Positions 36,733-44,039 are shown, counted from the first letter of the stretch. The stretch: DNA of 64,000 nucleotides from Gaetbulibacter_A aestuarii (GCF_039537665.1 NZ_BAABAY010000007.1:124001-188000); one strand, 5' to 3'. The notes: generated by a model not told the origin, from the letters alone. A program made the numbers and translations.

Positions 36733-36997
36733 GTATATACAACTTTCTAAATAGTCAAAAAAATTCGAGTCAAAAAAATTTATGTATATACAAACTAATA
36801 AAATTAGTCCATTTTAAATCTACATATAAAATTCGTGAGGGACCCCCAGTATATACAATTAACTAATTAGTCCCATTGTAAGAAAGGATACATGGCTGAG
36901 GTTCTTAAATTTTTCAAATTTTAAAGATTATTTTCGGACCACTCCCTTAGTATGTTCCCATTATGCTCAAAAACGACACTTTATTTAAAGTATATAC
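36733..36997. repeat. GTATATAC repeats: three iteron-like units and a fourth site
   Basis: The 8-base palindrome GTATATAC occurs at 36733, 36784, 36849 and 36990, with a degenerate TTATATAC at 37076. The first three head longer direct repeats of the form GTATATACAA - 10 to 13 bases - AGTC. They lie in a 562-base stretch without genes (36535-37096) between the serine recombinase and a ribbon-helix-helix gene. They could be operators for that protein, or an origin of replication or transfer. The remainder of the stretch shows no ORF. Confidence 0.55.
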
Positions 36998-37096
36998 TTT
37001 ATTAAGGGTGATAGGGTAAGCCCAAATGGAACATATTAAATGGATTTTTCCGAAGTTTTATATAAATGAACATATTTATATACAAACTATTATTTC

Positions 37097-37258
37097 ATGT
37101 CTAAACTACCAACTACTGAAAATACCGAAACATTTATTATGAGGATATCACCAGAGCTTAAAAATAAATTGAATCAATTAGCTAGGCAAAGCAAATATGG
37201 TGGGAATGCATCATCGGCAATTAGATACCTTATAGAAAATGCGAGTAGATATAATTAA
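37097..37258 (+). CDS. Ribbon-helix-helix type small DNA-binding protein
   Basis: A 53-residue protein read from the ATG at 37097 to TAA at 37256. The pattern TETFIMRISPELKNKLNQLA (strand then helix) followed by GGNASSAIRYLIENASRYN (second helix) is that of Arc/MetJ or MobC-like ribbon-helix-helix proteins. It is the only rightward gene of this part of the island and follows the GTATATAC repeats, its likely targets. It ends immediately before the truncated distal attC-like element. Confidence 0.65.
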   Translation: MSKLPTTENTETFIMRISPELKNKLNQLARQSKYGGNASSAIRYLIENASRYN

Positions 37259-37264
37259 TCAAAA

Positions 37265-37306
37265 ATACAAGAACCTAGCAATGAATTTTACATGTTGTTG
37301 TGGCTA
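37265..37306 (-). repeat. Truncated attC-like element at the distal end of the array
   Basis: Only one half of the element remains. It has the CAAGAACCTAGCAATGAATT box and the arm GTTGTGGCTA (37297-37306), which pairs with TAGCCACAAC at 37805 across the last cassette. The central hairpin and the other half are missing and the ribbon-helix-helix gene ends just before it, so the array has been cut here. Confidence 0.7.
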
Positions 37307-37311
37307 GTTTT

Positions 37312-37797
37312 TTATATTTCACTTAATCCAATTAGACTTAAAAATCCAACAATGGTAAGGACAGTATCTAAAGTGTTCAATTTTCGGTTATCTTTTGGTG
37401 AAAACCAAGCTGCAACCATAAATTCTTGTTTTGTAAAAATTAAACTTATTATTCTGAATAACGTTAAAAGGATTACAAGTCCAATTAATGTTTTGTCATA
37501 ATTTGCATAAGAACCAACTACTGAATCAAAATCCGAATTTCTTTTTAGCTCGTTTAATATATACCATTGCAATAGTCCAATTCCGAACCAAATTAGTGTA
37601 ATTGACTTTTCTCTAAATCGTTGGTAATACATCCAAAAAAGAGATAATGGTCCGCCGAAAGTCAATATCAGAAGTAATGTGTTAATATTCTTTTGAGGTA
37701 AAAGCGAGAACTCATAAAAAAAGTATATAACTCCGCCGAATAAAAGATAAATTCCGATGCAGATTAAATCAATTATTTTTACTTTACTTTCGGTCAT
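37312..37797 (-). CDS. Cassette 7: membrane protein of unknown function
   Basis: A 161-residue protein with four or five hydrophobic segments (about 9-28, 37-56, 65-80, 100-116, 142-158) and no recognised domain. The start codon lies 7 bases inside the cassette arm and the stop 5 bases before the other arm (37297-37306), so the gene fills the cassette. It is the cassette farthest from the recombinase and its own attC-like site is truncated, so it is probably no longer mobile. Confidence 0.6.
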   Translation of the reverse strand: MTESKVKIIDLICIGIYLLFGGVIYFFYEFSLLPQKNINTLLLILTFGGPLSLFWMYYQRFREKSITLIWFGIGLLQWYILNELKRNSDFDSVVGSYANYDKTLIGLVILLTLFRIISLIFTKQEFMVAAWFSPKDNRKLNTLDTVLTIVGFLSLIGLSEI

Positions 37798-37804
37798 TTT
37801 AAAT

Positions 37805-37942
37805 TAGCCACAACGTTTATGTGTAAGGATAGTTGCGTGTTTAAGCAACTAACTTACTAAAAATGGAACGAACCAGAGGAAAATCCTACGGATTTTCCAA
37901 GTAAGCGAGAACCAAGCAATTATTTTTACACGGTGTTATAGG
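37805..37942 (-). repeat. attC-like element 1 (between cassettes 7 and 6)
   Basis: 138 bases. Left arm TAGCCACAAC (start of cassette 7) and right arm GTTATAGG (end of cassette 6). Inner pairing GTGTAA/TTACAC, box GTTGCGTG with GCAAT, central hairpin GGAAAATCC / GGATTTTCC. The stop codon of cassette 6 (TAA) lies within the right arm. Confidence 0.8.
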
Positions 37943-39267
37943 ACGTTTTTTATTATCTCTTCTTTATAATTAATAATATCTTTGTCCGACACATTAATTT
38001 TGGATAAAAAATCATTTGCCCAGACTTTAGAAACATTATGTGATTTTGCCAGTATTCTTAAAGCAATAGTTAATTCTTTCTTACTGTTTTCACTTTGTTT
38101 CTCACTTGATACGAATCTCTGAACTGTTTTAATAGATAAGCCTTCTGCAAATTTATTATAATCACTTTCAGTCAGTCTTGATTTTGCACGTTTCAGAATT
38201 GTTTCATTATAATTTTTTATCTCTAAATTATTTGGGGTTATTTGCAAAGCTCTATAATACCAGTTATTAGGAAAGTTATGCCATTCTTTATCAAAATGTG
38301 AATAATGCTTATTATAATATTCGCCCTTAGTAAATAGTGAATTCCAGATTTCGGTATCGTTATAATTTTCTTTGACATTCATAGATACTAACATTATTTC
38401 ATGATTAAGTCTATTCTTACTTGCAAAAACAGAGTCAATTTTTGCTAATTCACTAAATAACAATTTATTTATTTCATCATCAGAAAGGCTGTTATAAGGT
38501 TTACCATATAAATCTTTTGGAGTCTCAAATGCAAATAGCATAAGCCCACTAATAAATTTATCGATTCTTTCTTTGCCATATAATTCTGAATATTTATTCC
38601 TATTTACAATAACAAATTTGCTTAAAGGAGAGAAAATTGAATAAGAGTAGTTCTCAATTAGGTGAAAGTATTGTGGCTTATACCATTTATCATGAGGAAT
38701 GTCCTGAAAATAATCAAATAGAAATGAGTCCTTTTCAGTTGGACTTAAATAACCAACAAAGGAACTGAATTCAGTAATATCTTGTATGTTTAATTCATAG
38801 TCAGATAAAGAATTCGGAATCGTATTATATGAAAATTCTTTATTTACAACTGTATAACCTAATTCTAAAAATTCCGTAGGTCCTTTATACCCAACATGCT
38901 TAAGTTCGATTTCTAATTGAGGAGAAAAAAATAATAATGTTGGGTAGGCATTAACTTCAAATTTATTTGCCAGAATAATACCTTCTCCTCTTTCAGCGTC
39001 ATATTTAAGACAAATAAAATTCTTGTTGTAGAAGTCTCCAATTATTGAATCTGTAAAAACGAAGTTATCCATTTTTTTACATGGTCCGCACCAAGATGTT
39101 GAAAAATCTATGAATATTGGTCTATTCAGTTCTTTAGAGATTTCTATGGCTTTTTCAAAAGATTCTGAGGAAAATTCAATTCCGATTATAGAATGATTTT
39201 GTTTTTTTGTTTTATTACCACAACTAAATAAAATTAGAGAAGCTAAAATAAATAGTAAGTTTTTCAT
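37936..39267 (-). CDS. Cassette 6: thioredoxin-fold lipoprotein
   Basis: A 443-residue lipoprotein (LFSCGNK, Cys16) with a thioredoxin-like domain at about 35-145. The domain contains the active-site motif TSWCGPCKKMD and the cis-Pro strand NAYPTLLFF. The remaining 300 residues are helical and unassigned. It probably acts in the periplasm or at the outer membrane as a thiol-disulfide reductase. Its TAA stop overlaps the cassette arm CCTATAAC, and its start lies 27 bases from the opposite arm. It is the one cassette product with a clear enzymatic motif. Confidence 0.8.
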   Translation of the reverse strand: MKNLLFILASLILFSCGNKTKKQNHSIIGIEFSSESFEKAIEISKELNRPIFIDFSTSWCGPCKKMDNFVFTDSIIGDFYNKNFICLKYDAERGEGIILANKFEVNAYPTLLFFSPQLEIELKHVGYKGPTEFLELGYTVVNKEFSYNTIPNSLSDYELNIQDITEFSSFVGYLSPTEKDSFLFDYFQDIPHDKWYKPQYFHLIENYSYSIFSPLSKFVIVNRNKYSELYGKERIDKFISGLMLFAFETPKDLYGKPYNSLSDDEINKLLFSELAKIDSVFASKNRLNHEIMLVSMNVKENYNDTEIWNSLFTKGEYYNKHYSHFDKEWHNFPNNWYYRALQITPNNLEIKNYNETILKRAKSRLTESDYNKFAEGLSIKTVQRFVSSEKQSENSKKELTIALRILAKSHNVSKVWANDFLSKINVSDKDIINYKEEIIKNVL

Positions 39268-39294
39268 AATTTAAATTGGATAAACGTTAAATGC

Positions 39295-39427
39295 CCTATA
39301 ACGGTTTTGTGTATGATTAGTGGCGTGTTTAAGTACCTAATTTAGCAAATAAAAACCGAATAGAAAATCCGCGAGGATTTTCGTAAGTAGGCGAGGACTA
39401 GCCATTAATTATACACGGTGTTAGGGC
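39295..39427 (-). repeat. attC-like element 2 (between cassettes 6 and 5)
   Basis: 133 bases. Left arm CCTATAAC, right arm GTTAGGGC. Inner stem GTGTAT/ATACAC, box GTGGCGTG paired with GCCAT (both strands changed relative to GTTGC/GCAAT elsewhere), central hairpin GAAAATCC / GGATTTTC. Confidence 0.8.
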
Positions 39428-39434
39428 AAGTTTT

Positions 39435-40592
39435 TTATTTTCTATGGAACAAATAATCTAATTCAATTTCAATTCGTGGTTTTTCAAATTGTTTGTCAGT
39501 TAATGGCGAAAACAGAATTTTATAAGGTAGTCTCAAATCCTTAAAAGTCTTGAAATATGCAATATAATTTTCTCTCTCAACATAATCTCCTCTGTCAATC
39601 GATGAACCGTGAATTAAAAGAGTTGCTGTAATATTCTCGATTTCTCCATCTGAATTTTTTAAGACGACAATATTTTCTAAATACTTATCAATCGGTTTAT
39701 TGTTTTTAGTCTCAACTTTATATTTTGAGTATAAACTATCCTTTTCGATTAAAATTACTTTGTCAGTTGATTTGAAAAACGGTAAAGAAACTACATCTCC
39801 AATTCTATTCATTTTTCCAATATAGGATTTGATATCCTCATCTGTATTTAACCTTGGATATTCATTTTGAATTTCTCCATTTTGGTCATAAGTTCTTACA
39901 TACGTTTTTTTAATTCTTTCGATTTTGAAATATTGGTCGACTTTTTCTTGATAATCGAAAAATGAGTTTTTAAATTCTTCTGTGTTATTTGCTATCCATT
40001 CAGTTTCTATTTCTCCAAATAAGTCAAAACCTATTAAAGTCATTACATTATTCTGGATTGTGGAATAAGGGATTTTTAATCTAAATCTACCAAAGAGGTT
40101 TTTACCTAATTTTCCATCGTTATCTTTCAGTAGTTCCATATTCTCGAATAGTGTTCCATAAAAACTGAACTTATCGATTGTTTTATCAATCATTTTTGAA
40201 TAGTCTGATAATCTATAAAAATTAATGTTCTTTTTATGATTTACTATATCTAATAAAAAGACATTATTTCTAGTTAAATCTTTTGGGTAAATGTCTTTCG
40301 ATGAATTTCCTCTTAAAATATAATGTTTAACAATTTTCTTTTTTTGAATTAATTGAAAATCATAAATGACATTGTTAAGTAAATATTTATTCCAAATTTC
40401 TCCTTGTTTTAGAGAGTCAAGATTTTTGAATTCAGGATTTTCTGAAACTAAATTTTCGTAAGGGTCAAAAAATATAACTTTAAGTTCATAATTCTCAAAC
40501 TCAAGTTTTTCAATTGTTCTATATTTCTGCGCAAATGAAGTATTTAGTCCGAATATTAAGAAGGTAATTAAAAGGACAAATTTTTCTTTCAT
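39435..40592 (-). CDS. Cassette 5: exported protein of unknown function
   Basis: A 385-residue protein with a cleavable signal peptide ending near NTSFAQ (about residue 22). The mature part is mixed alpha/beta, rich in Lys, Asn and Tyr, with no domain I recognise. The arms GTTAGGGC (39420-39427) and GCCCTAAC (40622-40629) enclose it, with 7 bases after the stop and 29 before the start. Confidence 0.6.
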   Translation of the reverse strand: MKEKFVLLITFLIFGLNTSFAQKYRTIEKLEFENYELKVIFFDPYENLVSENPEFKNLDSLKQGEIWNKYLLNNVIYDFQLIQKKKIVKHYILRGNSSKDIYPKDLTRNNVFLLDIVNHKKNINFYRLSDYSKMIDKTIDKFSFYGTLFENMELLKDNDGKLGKNLFGRFRLKIPYSTIQNNVMTLIGFDLFGEIETEWIANNTEEFKNSFFDYQEKVDQYFKIERIKKTYVRTYDQNGEIQNEYPRLNTDEDIKSYIGKMNRIGDVVSLPFFKSTDKVILIEKDSLYSKYKVETKNNKPIDKYLENIVVLKNSDGEIENITATLLIHGSSIDRGDYVERENYIAYFKTFKDLRLPYKILFSPLTDKQFEKPRIEIELDYLFHRK

Positions 40593-40621
40593 AGTTCAAT
40601 TTTGGGTTTTTTGGCAAATTT

Positions 40622-40756
40622 GCCCTAACGTTCGTGGCTATGAGTAGTTGCGTGTTTTAGGTTTTAACTTTACAAGTATACAAAAAGCTGAAAATTCCGC
40701 AGGAATTTTCAGGATAAGCGATAACAAGCAATTACTTATAGCCGATGTTGTGGTTA
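40622..40756 (-). repeat. attC-like element 3 (between cassettes 5 and 4)
   Basis: 135 bases. Left arm GCCCTAAC, right arm GTTGTGGTTA. Inner stem GGCTAT/ATAGCC, box GTTGCGTG with CAAGCAAT, central hairpin CTGAAAATTCC / GGAATTTTCAG. The stop codon of cassette 4 lies inside the right arm. Confidence 0.8.
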
Positions 40757-41581
40757 GTTATTTTGTGTTGCTTCTTTAAATTTAGCTCTTAATTTTTTGC
40801 TTAATTCAGATTTTTTGCCATTGTCAGAAACATATACTTCTTTTTTAAAATACCTGTATCGGTCAGAGATAGTTAATGAAAGTGAATCTGAATTGATTGT
40901 GTCAGTTTTCAAAGTCTTTTCTTCAATTTTACCCTCGATAATTTTCTTTCCTATTTTATCTCCATAAATTCCAAAAAATATATCATTAGAATTGTCAGTT
41001 AAAGTTGGAAAGGTATCTGTTTTTTTTCCAGAATCAGGGTAGTAATTTTCAATTATGACACTCAAATATCTCGTATCTAAATCGTTTACATTACTTACAT
41101 AATTATTTATTCGTGCCATATTTTTTCCGATTTGTATGGTATCGGGAATTTGTAATTCGAAGAATGTACTGGCTGGAATTTTTATCTTACCATTTGAGTC
41201 AAAATGAATTTCTTGATTTTTATAAGTGCTATCTCGTAAGTGAAACCATTCTATTTTTTTAGTCAATTTTCCATTCTCATCATTGTAGCTCCACCATCCA
41301 TAAACCATATTGTCTTTAACTAATCCTTTTTCTTTTATTTTTCCATTTTCGTAATAGTAAAACAATGTGTCGGCTATAATTCCATTTTTTATATATGACA
41401 AAGATTTTAAATTTCCATTTGGATAATGTTCTCCACCATACCCAGTAAATGTTGAATCTGCTCTTGAATCATCAAATTCGACTTTCACTAATTGTCCATT
41501 GTATTCCTGAAAAATTTCTTTTTTCTCGGATTTACAATTCCAAAGTAGTATTGAAATTAATATGTATGTCAGTTTTTTCAT
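40754..41581 (-). CDS. Cassette 4: lipoprotein with MORN-like repeats
   Basis: A 275-residue lipoprotein from the ATG at 41581 (MKKLTYILISILLWNC, lipobox Cys16). Residues about 45-115 hold repeats of the MORN_2 type (GEHYPNGNLKSLSYIKNG, YYYENGKIKEKGLVKDN, WWSYNDENGKLTKKIEW), as found in many Bacteroidota envelope proteins. A TTG twelve bases upstream lies within the cassette arm and is not preferred. The stop codon TAA is part of the other arm. The ATG is only 3 bases from the arm, so translation presumably depends on the upstream transcript. Confidence 0.7.
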   Translation of the reverse strand: MKKLTYILISILLWNCKSEKKEIFQEYNGQLVKVEFDDSRADSTFTGYGGEHYPNGNLKSLSYIKNGIIADTLFYYYENGKIKEKGLVKDNMVYGWWSYNDENGKLTKKIEWFHLRDSTYKNQEIHFDSNGKIKIPASTFFELQIPDTIQIGKNMARINNYVSNVNDLDTRYLSVIIENYYPDSGKKTDTFPTLTDNSNDIFFGIYGDKIGKKIIEGKIEEKTLKTDTINSDSLSLTISDRYRYFKKEVYVSDNGKKSELSKKLRAKFKEATQNN

Positions 41582-41584
41582 AAT

Positions 41585-41722
41585 TAACCACAACGTTTCG
41601 TATAAGATTTGTTGCGTGATTAGGTAACCAATTTAGCAAATAAAAACCAACCGTAGGAAAATCCGCAGGATTTTCCGGATAGGCAAAAACTTAGCAATGA
41701 ATTTTATACGCTGTTGTAAAAC
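41585..41722 (-). repeat. attC-like element 4 (between cassettes 4 and 3)
   Basis: 138 bases. Left arm TAACCACAAC, right arm GTTGTAAAAC. Inner stem CGTATAA/TTATACG, box GTTGCGTG with AGCAATGAATT, central hairpin GGAAAATCC / GGATTTTCC with GCA loop. Confidence 0.82.
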
Positions 41723-41731
41723 GTTATTTTA

Positions 41732-42040
41732 TCATATCATAAGTCGCCATAAATCGGATATATAAATCAAAATTGAAATTAACGACAGACTTAAACTTAG
41801 GAAAAAAGTTCGTTTTTTTATTTTTTTAAAAGCTGAAATAATAGATAGGATTAAGGCTCCAAAGCCAAAAAAAGTAAATTTTAAATAAGCTAATTGATTG
41901 AGTGTATATAAGGCTCTAGATTTGCCCGTTGTAGTTTCGTATCTTAGTGATAAATGGTATTGAATGTATAAGCCAATAATTATTCCAACCAAGCTTAAAA
42001 AAATTGAACATCGGCTAAAAAACAGTTTATCAAATTTCAT
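41732..42040 (-). CDS. Cassette 3, second gene: small membrane protein
   Basis: A 102-residue protein with three hydrophobic segments (about 10-27, 48-67, 73-95) and no known motif. It starts 12 bases after the stop of the zinc-ribbon ORF. Both lie between the same pair of arms, so this is a two-gene cassette. Confidence 0.55.
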   Translation of the reverse strand: MKFDKLFFSRCSIFLSLVGIIIGLYIQYHLSLRYETTTGKSRALYTLNQLAYLKFTFFGFGALILSIISAFKKIKKRTFFLSLSLSLISILIYISDLWRLMI

Positions 42041-42052
42041 CCAACAATTATT

Positions 42053-42436
42053 TTATTCACTTACGTAAGTTTGATTAAAGGATTTTACTCTATTCCTATC
42101 CTCTTTATTAAATACTCCATATATTGATATTGGAATCAATAGTCCGCTTGCTACTGCAAGAATTCCAATCACTGTTTTCATTTCCGAAATTATCTGCTTC
42201 AGAAAATATAATCCAACAAAAGTCCCTACAAAAAAGATGATTCCAGCAAGTACAGAAATAAATTTAGATTCCTTTGCGTAAAATTTATTTACGATTATAG
42301 TAGATTCCTGATGACATTTTTCACAGTTAGTTTTCCTGATTTTTCCATTTTCCATTGCGAATTCAATCCGAGTACAAGAATCTGTTTTCAATCGGTTTTC
42401 GTGGTTACAATTCGGACATTTAAAATATACTCTCAA
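42053..42436 (-). CDS. Cassette 3, first gene: zinc-ribbon membrane protein
   Basis: A 127-residue protein with an N-terminal zinc ribbon (FKCPNC at 5-10 and CEKC at 38-41) and two membrane segments (about 60-78 and 86-108). I use the TTG at 42436 as start because the next Met (residue 29) would remove the first half of the zinc ribbon. The TTG is 13 bases from the cassette arm at 42450. Function unknown. Confidence 0.6.
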   Translation of the reverse strand: MRVYFKCPNCNHENRLKTDSCTRIEFAMENGKIRKTNCEKCHQESTIIVNKFYAKESKFISVLAGIIFFVGTFVGLYFLKQIISEMKTVIGILAVASGLLIPISIYGVFNKEDRNRVKSFNQTYVSE

Positions 42437-42449
42437 TTTCGGTGGAAAT

Positions 42450-42587
42450 GTTTTACAACGTTTCGTGTAAGATTTGTTGCGTGTTTAGGTAGCCAAATTA
42501 GCAAATAAAACCGAACCGTAGGAAAATCCGCAGGATTTTCCGGAAAGGCAAGAACCAAGCAATGAATTTTACACGTTGTTGTAGCAC
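42450..42587 (-). repeat. attC-like element 5 (between cassettes 3 and 2)
   Basis: 138 bases. Left arm GTTTTACAAC, right arm GTTGTAGCAC. Inner stem CGTGTAA/TTACACG, box GTTGCGTG with AAGCAATG, central hairpin GGAAAATCC / GGATTTTCC with GCA loop. It differs from element 4 at the inner stem by a compensated base pair (A-T to G-C). Confidence 0.82.
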
Positions 42588-42594
42588 GTTTTTT

Positions 42595-42981
42595 TTAATC
42601 CATTTTCTCGTTTTCCAATTCCTCAAATTTTTGTTTGTCGGTAGGTTTTATGTCGGTTAATACAAATCGGTTTTTGTCCAAAATGTCAAAATTGACTTTA
42701 CTCAAATAAAGGTCGACAACATTTCGGTCAATCATTATTTTTCCGCCACCAACCCAATGTCGGTCAGTTCCATTTTTCTTAATTCCAGATATCCAATATT
42801 CGTCTCCGTTTTCGATATCGTAATAATTTCCAGTAATTCCTTGTGCCTTTGAATTTTTAAGAGCTCTTCCATTAAAATACACAGTTCGACCAGATTTTGA
42901 GAATTCCGCCATTCCAATCCAAGCAGGTCCAGTATTTTCAAATCCGCTTTTTAATTCGATATATCTTAATTCAGGTTTCAT
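42595..42981 (-). CDS. Cassette 2: small soluble protein of unknown function
   Basis: A 128-residue beta-rich protein without signal peptide. Motifs that look conserved are SGFENTGPAWIG, KSGRTVYFNGRAL, GNYYDIENGDEYWISG and DRHWVGGGKIMIDR. I do not assign a function. It has 12 bases of leader after the arm and 7 bases between stop and the other arm. Confidence 0.6.
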   Translation of the reverse strand: MKPELRYIELKSGFENTGPAWIGMAEFSKSGRTVYFNGRALKNSKAQGITGNYYDIENGDEYWISGIKKNGTDRHWVGGGKIMIDRNVVDLYLSKVNFDILDKNRFVLTDIKPTDKQKFEELENEKMD

Positions 42982-42993
42982 TGTTCCTCAAAT

Positions 42994-43128
42994 GTGCTAC
43001 AACGTTCAGGCTATGAGTAGTTGCGTGGGTTAGCACTTAACTTTGCAAGTACACACCAAACTGAAAATCCGCGAGGATTTTCAGAAGTAGGCGAGAACAA
43101 GCAATTACTTATAGCCATTGTTGTGCTT
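42994..43128 (-). repeat. attC-like element 6 (between cassettes 2 and 1)
   Basis: 135 bases. Left arm GTGCTACAAC, right arm GTTGTGCTT. Inner stem GGCTAT/ATAGCC, box GTTGCGTG with AAGCAATT, central hairpin CTGAAAATCC / GGATTTTCAG. The ORF of cassette 1 runs through most of it. Confidence 0.82.
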
Positions 43129-43868
43129 TCGTTATTTTTTAGTTTGTTATTTATTATTTCAGTAATAATGTCAATTTCTGCAATTAGCTCTTTTAAACTT
43201 TTGATTAGCTTTTTTTCGTTATCGTTTTTCAATCTAAGATAAGCGTCTATTTTGAGGAATATTTCCGGGTATCGTTTCTCCATATTGAGAACTGTAGCTA
43301 ATTGTGCCTGATTATGAAGCATTGGAATTAGAACTCCACCATCCATTGCCACTTCTTCAATAACATTAGCCATATGGCTTTGGTTAGTAGCATATACAGA
43401 CACCAAACGTTCTTTTTTCCTATGATAGCTTATTGTATTATGACGAATTTCAGAATCTAATAATTTTATTTCTCCACTACTGATAAGAGATTCAGAGGTA
43501 GTTGATTTAAATTGAAAAAGTAATGACACGGTCATATTCTTCAGAACATTTTGAAAAGTTTGATTGAAAGTTAAATTGGGTTCTTTAAAGGTTTCAGAAT
43601 AATTATTAAATATAGTCAATGATGAGTCTATTCTGCTAATCATAGATTCAGCATCGCTCTTATCAACTTTTAAATCCTCAAGGATTTGATGATAATAGTT
43701 TTGCTTTAAGTTATTTTCCTTTCTTGTTTCATTCCAGTTATTAATCTGCAGCGCAATTAAAATTCCGATTACAACCAGGATAATTTCTCCAACGGCATAT
43801 TTTAAATACTTTCCAGTTTTCCCTTCTGCAAGTAAGTTTTGTCTAATTTTTCGAAAGAATTTTATCAT
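43011..43868 (-). CDS. Cassette 1: DUF6090-like membrane protein, reading into its attC-like site
   Basis: A 285-residue frame. The N-terminus (IKFFRKIRQNLL, then KYLKYAVGEIILVVIGILIALQINNWNE) is the hallmark of the Bacteroidota DUF6090 family: a cytoplasmic lead, one transmembrane helix at about 26-44, then an extracytoplasmic helical domain. No stop occurs before the attC-like element, so the last roughly 39 residues (from about 247) are encoded by the element itself and look unlike protein-coding sequence. The functional part probably ends near KLKNN. It is the first cassette after the recombinase, closest to any array promoter. Confidence 0.75.
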   Translation of the reverse strand: MIKFFRKIRQNLLAEGKTGKYLKYAVGEIILVVIGILIALQINNWNETRKENNLKQNYYHQILEDLKVDKSDAESMISRIDSSLTIFNNYSETFKEPNLTFNQTFQNVLKNMTVSLLFQFKSTTSESLISSGEIKLLDSEIRHNTISYHRKKERLVSVYATNQSHMANVIEEVAMDGGVLIPMLHNQAQLATVLNMEKRYPEIFLKIDAYLRLKNDNEKKLIKSLKELIAEIDIITEIINNKLKNNESTTMAISNCLFSPTSENPRGFSVWCVLAKLSANPRNYS

Positions 43869-43890
43869 TGGTTAGTGGTTTCTGATAATG

Positions 43891-43920
43891 AAGCACAACT
43901 CGTTATATGTGCACAATATA
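43891..43920 (-). other. attI-like site between recombinase gene and first cassette
   Basis: AAGCACAAC (43891-43899) is the inverted partner of the arm GTTGTGCTT at 43120, so it is the proximal boundary of cassette 1. Next to it lies a compact dyad GCACA - 10 bases - TGTGC (43893-43912), like the simple core site of a tyrosine recombinase. The long attC-like hairpin is absent here, as expected of an attI. The remaining 43921-44039 holds no gene. Confidence 0.6.
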
Positions 43921-44039
43921 TGTTTTTATCCCGACAATTTCACCCAAAAACAACAATTATTGTAGTTTTTATCCTTCAACTAAAATACCTCGAATCTACC
44001 AATAAATTGATTTCATGGGATTTTTTTGTTTAAAGCATA

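Noticed and set aside
42311..42508. Rightward ORFs crossing attC-like elements (also 43021-43242)
   Set aside because: They run antisense to the cassette genes and across the folded elements; no domain or start signal supports them.
37805..43128. CRISPR array interpretation of the regularly repeated elements
   Set aside because: Units of about 135 bases are separated by whole genes of 0.4-1.3 kb, not 20-40 base spacers, and the copies differ in sequence; no cas genes are near.
37297..43899. Reading each gene unit as a separate insertion sequence with terminal inverted repeats
   Set aside because: No unit encodes a transposase, arms differ for every unit, there are no target duplications, and the DNA between units is a conserved folded element. 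Integron cassettes explain all of this.
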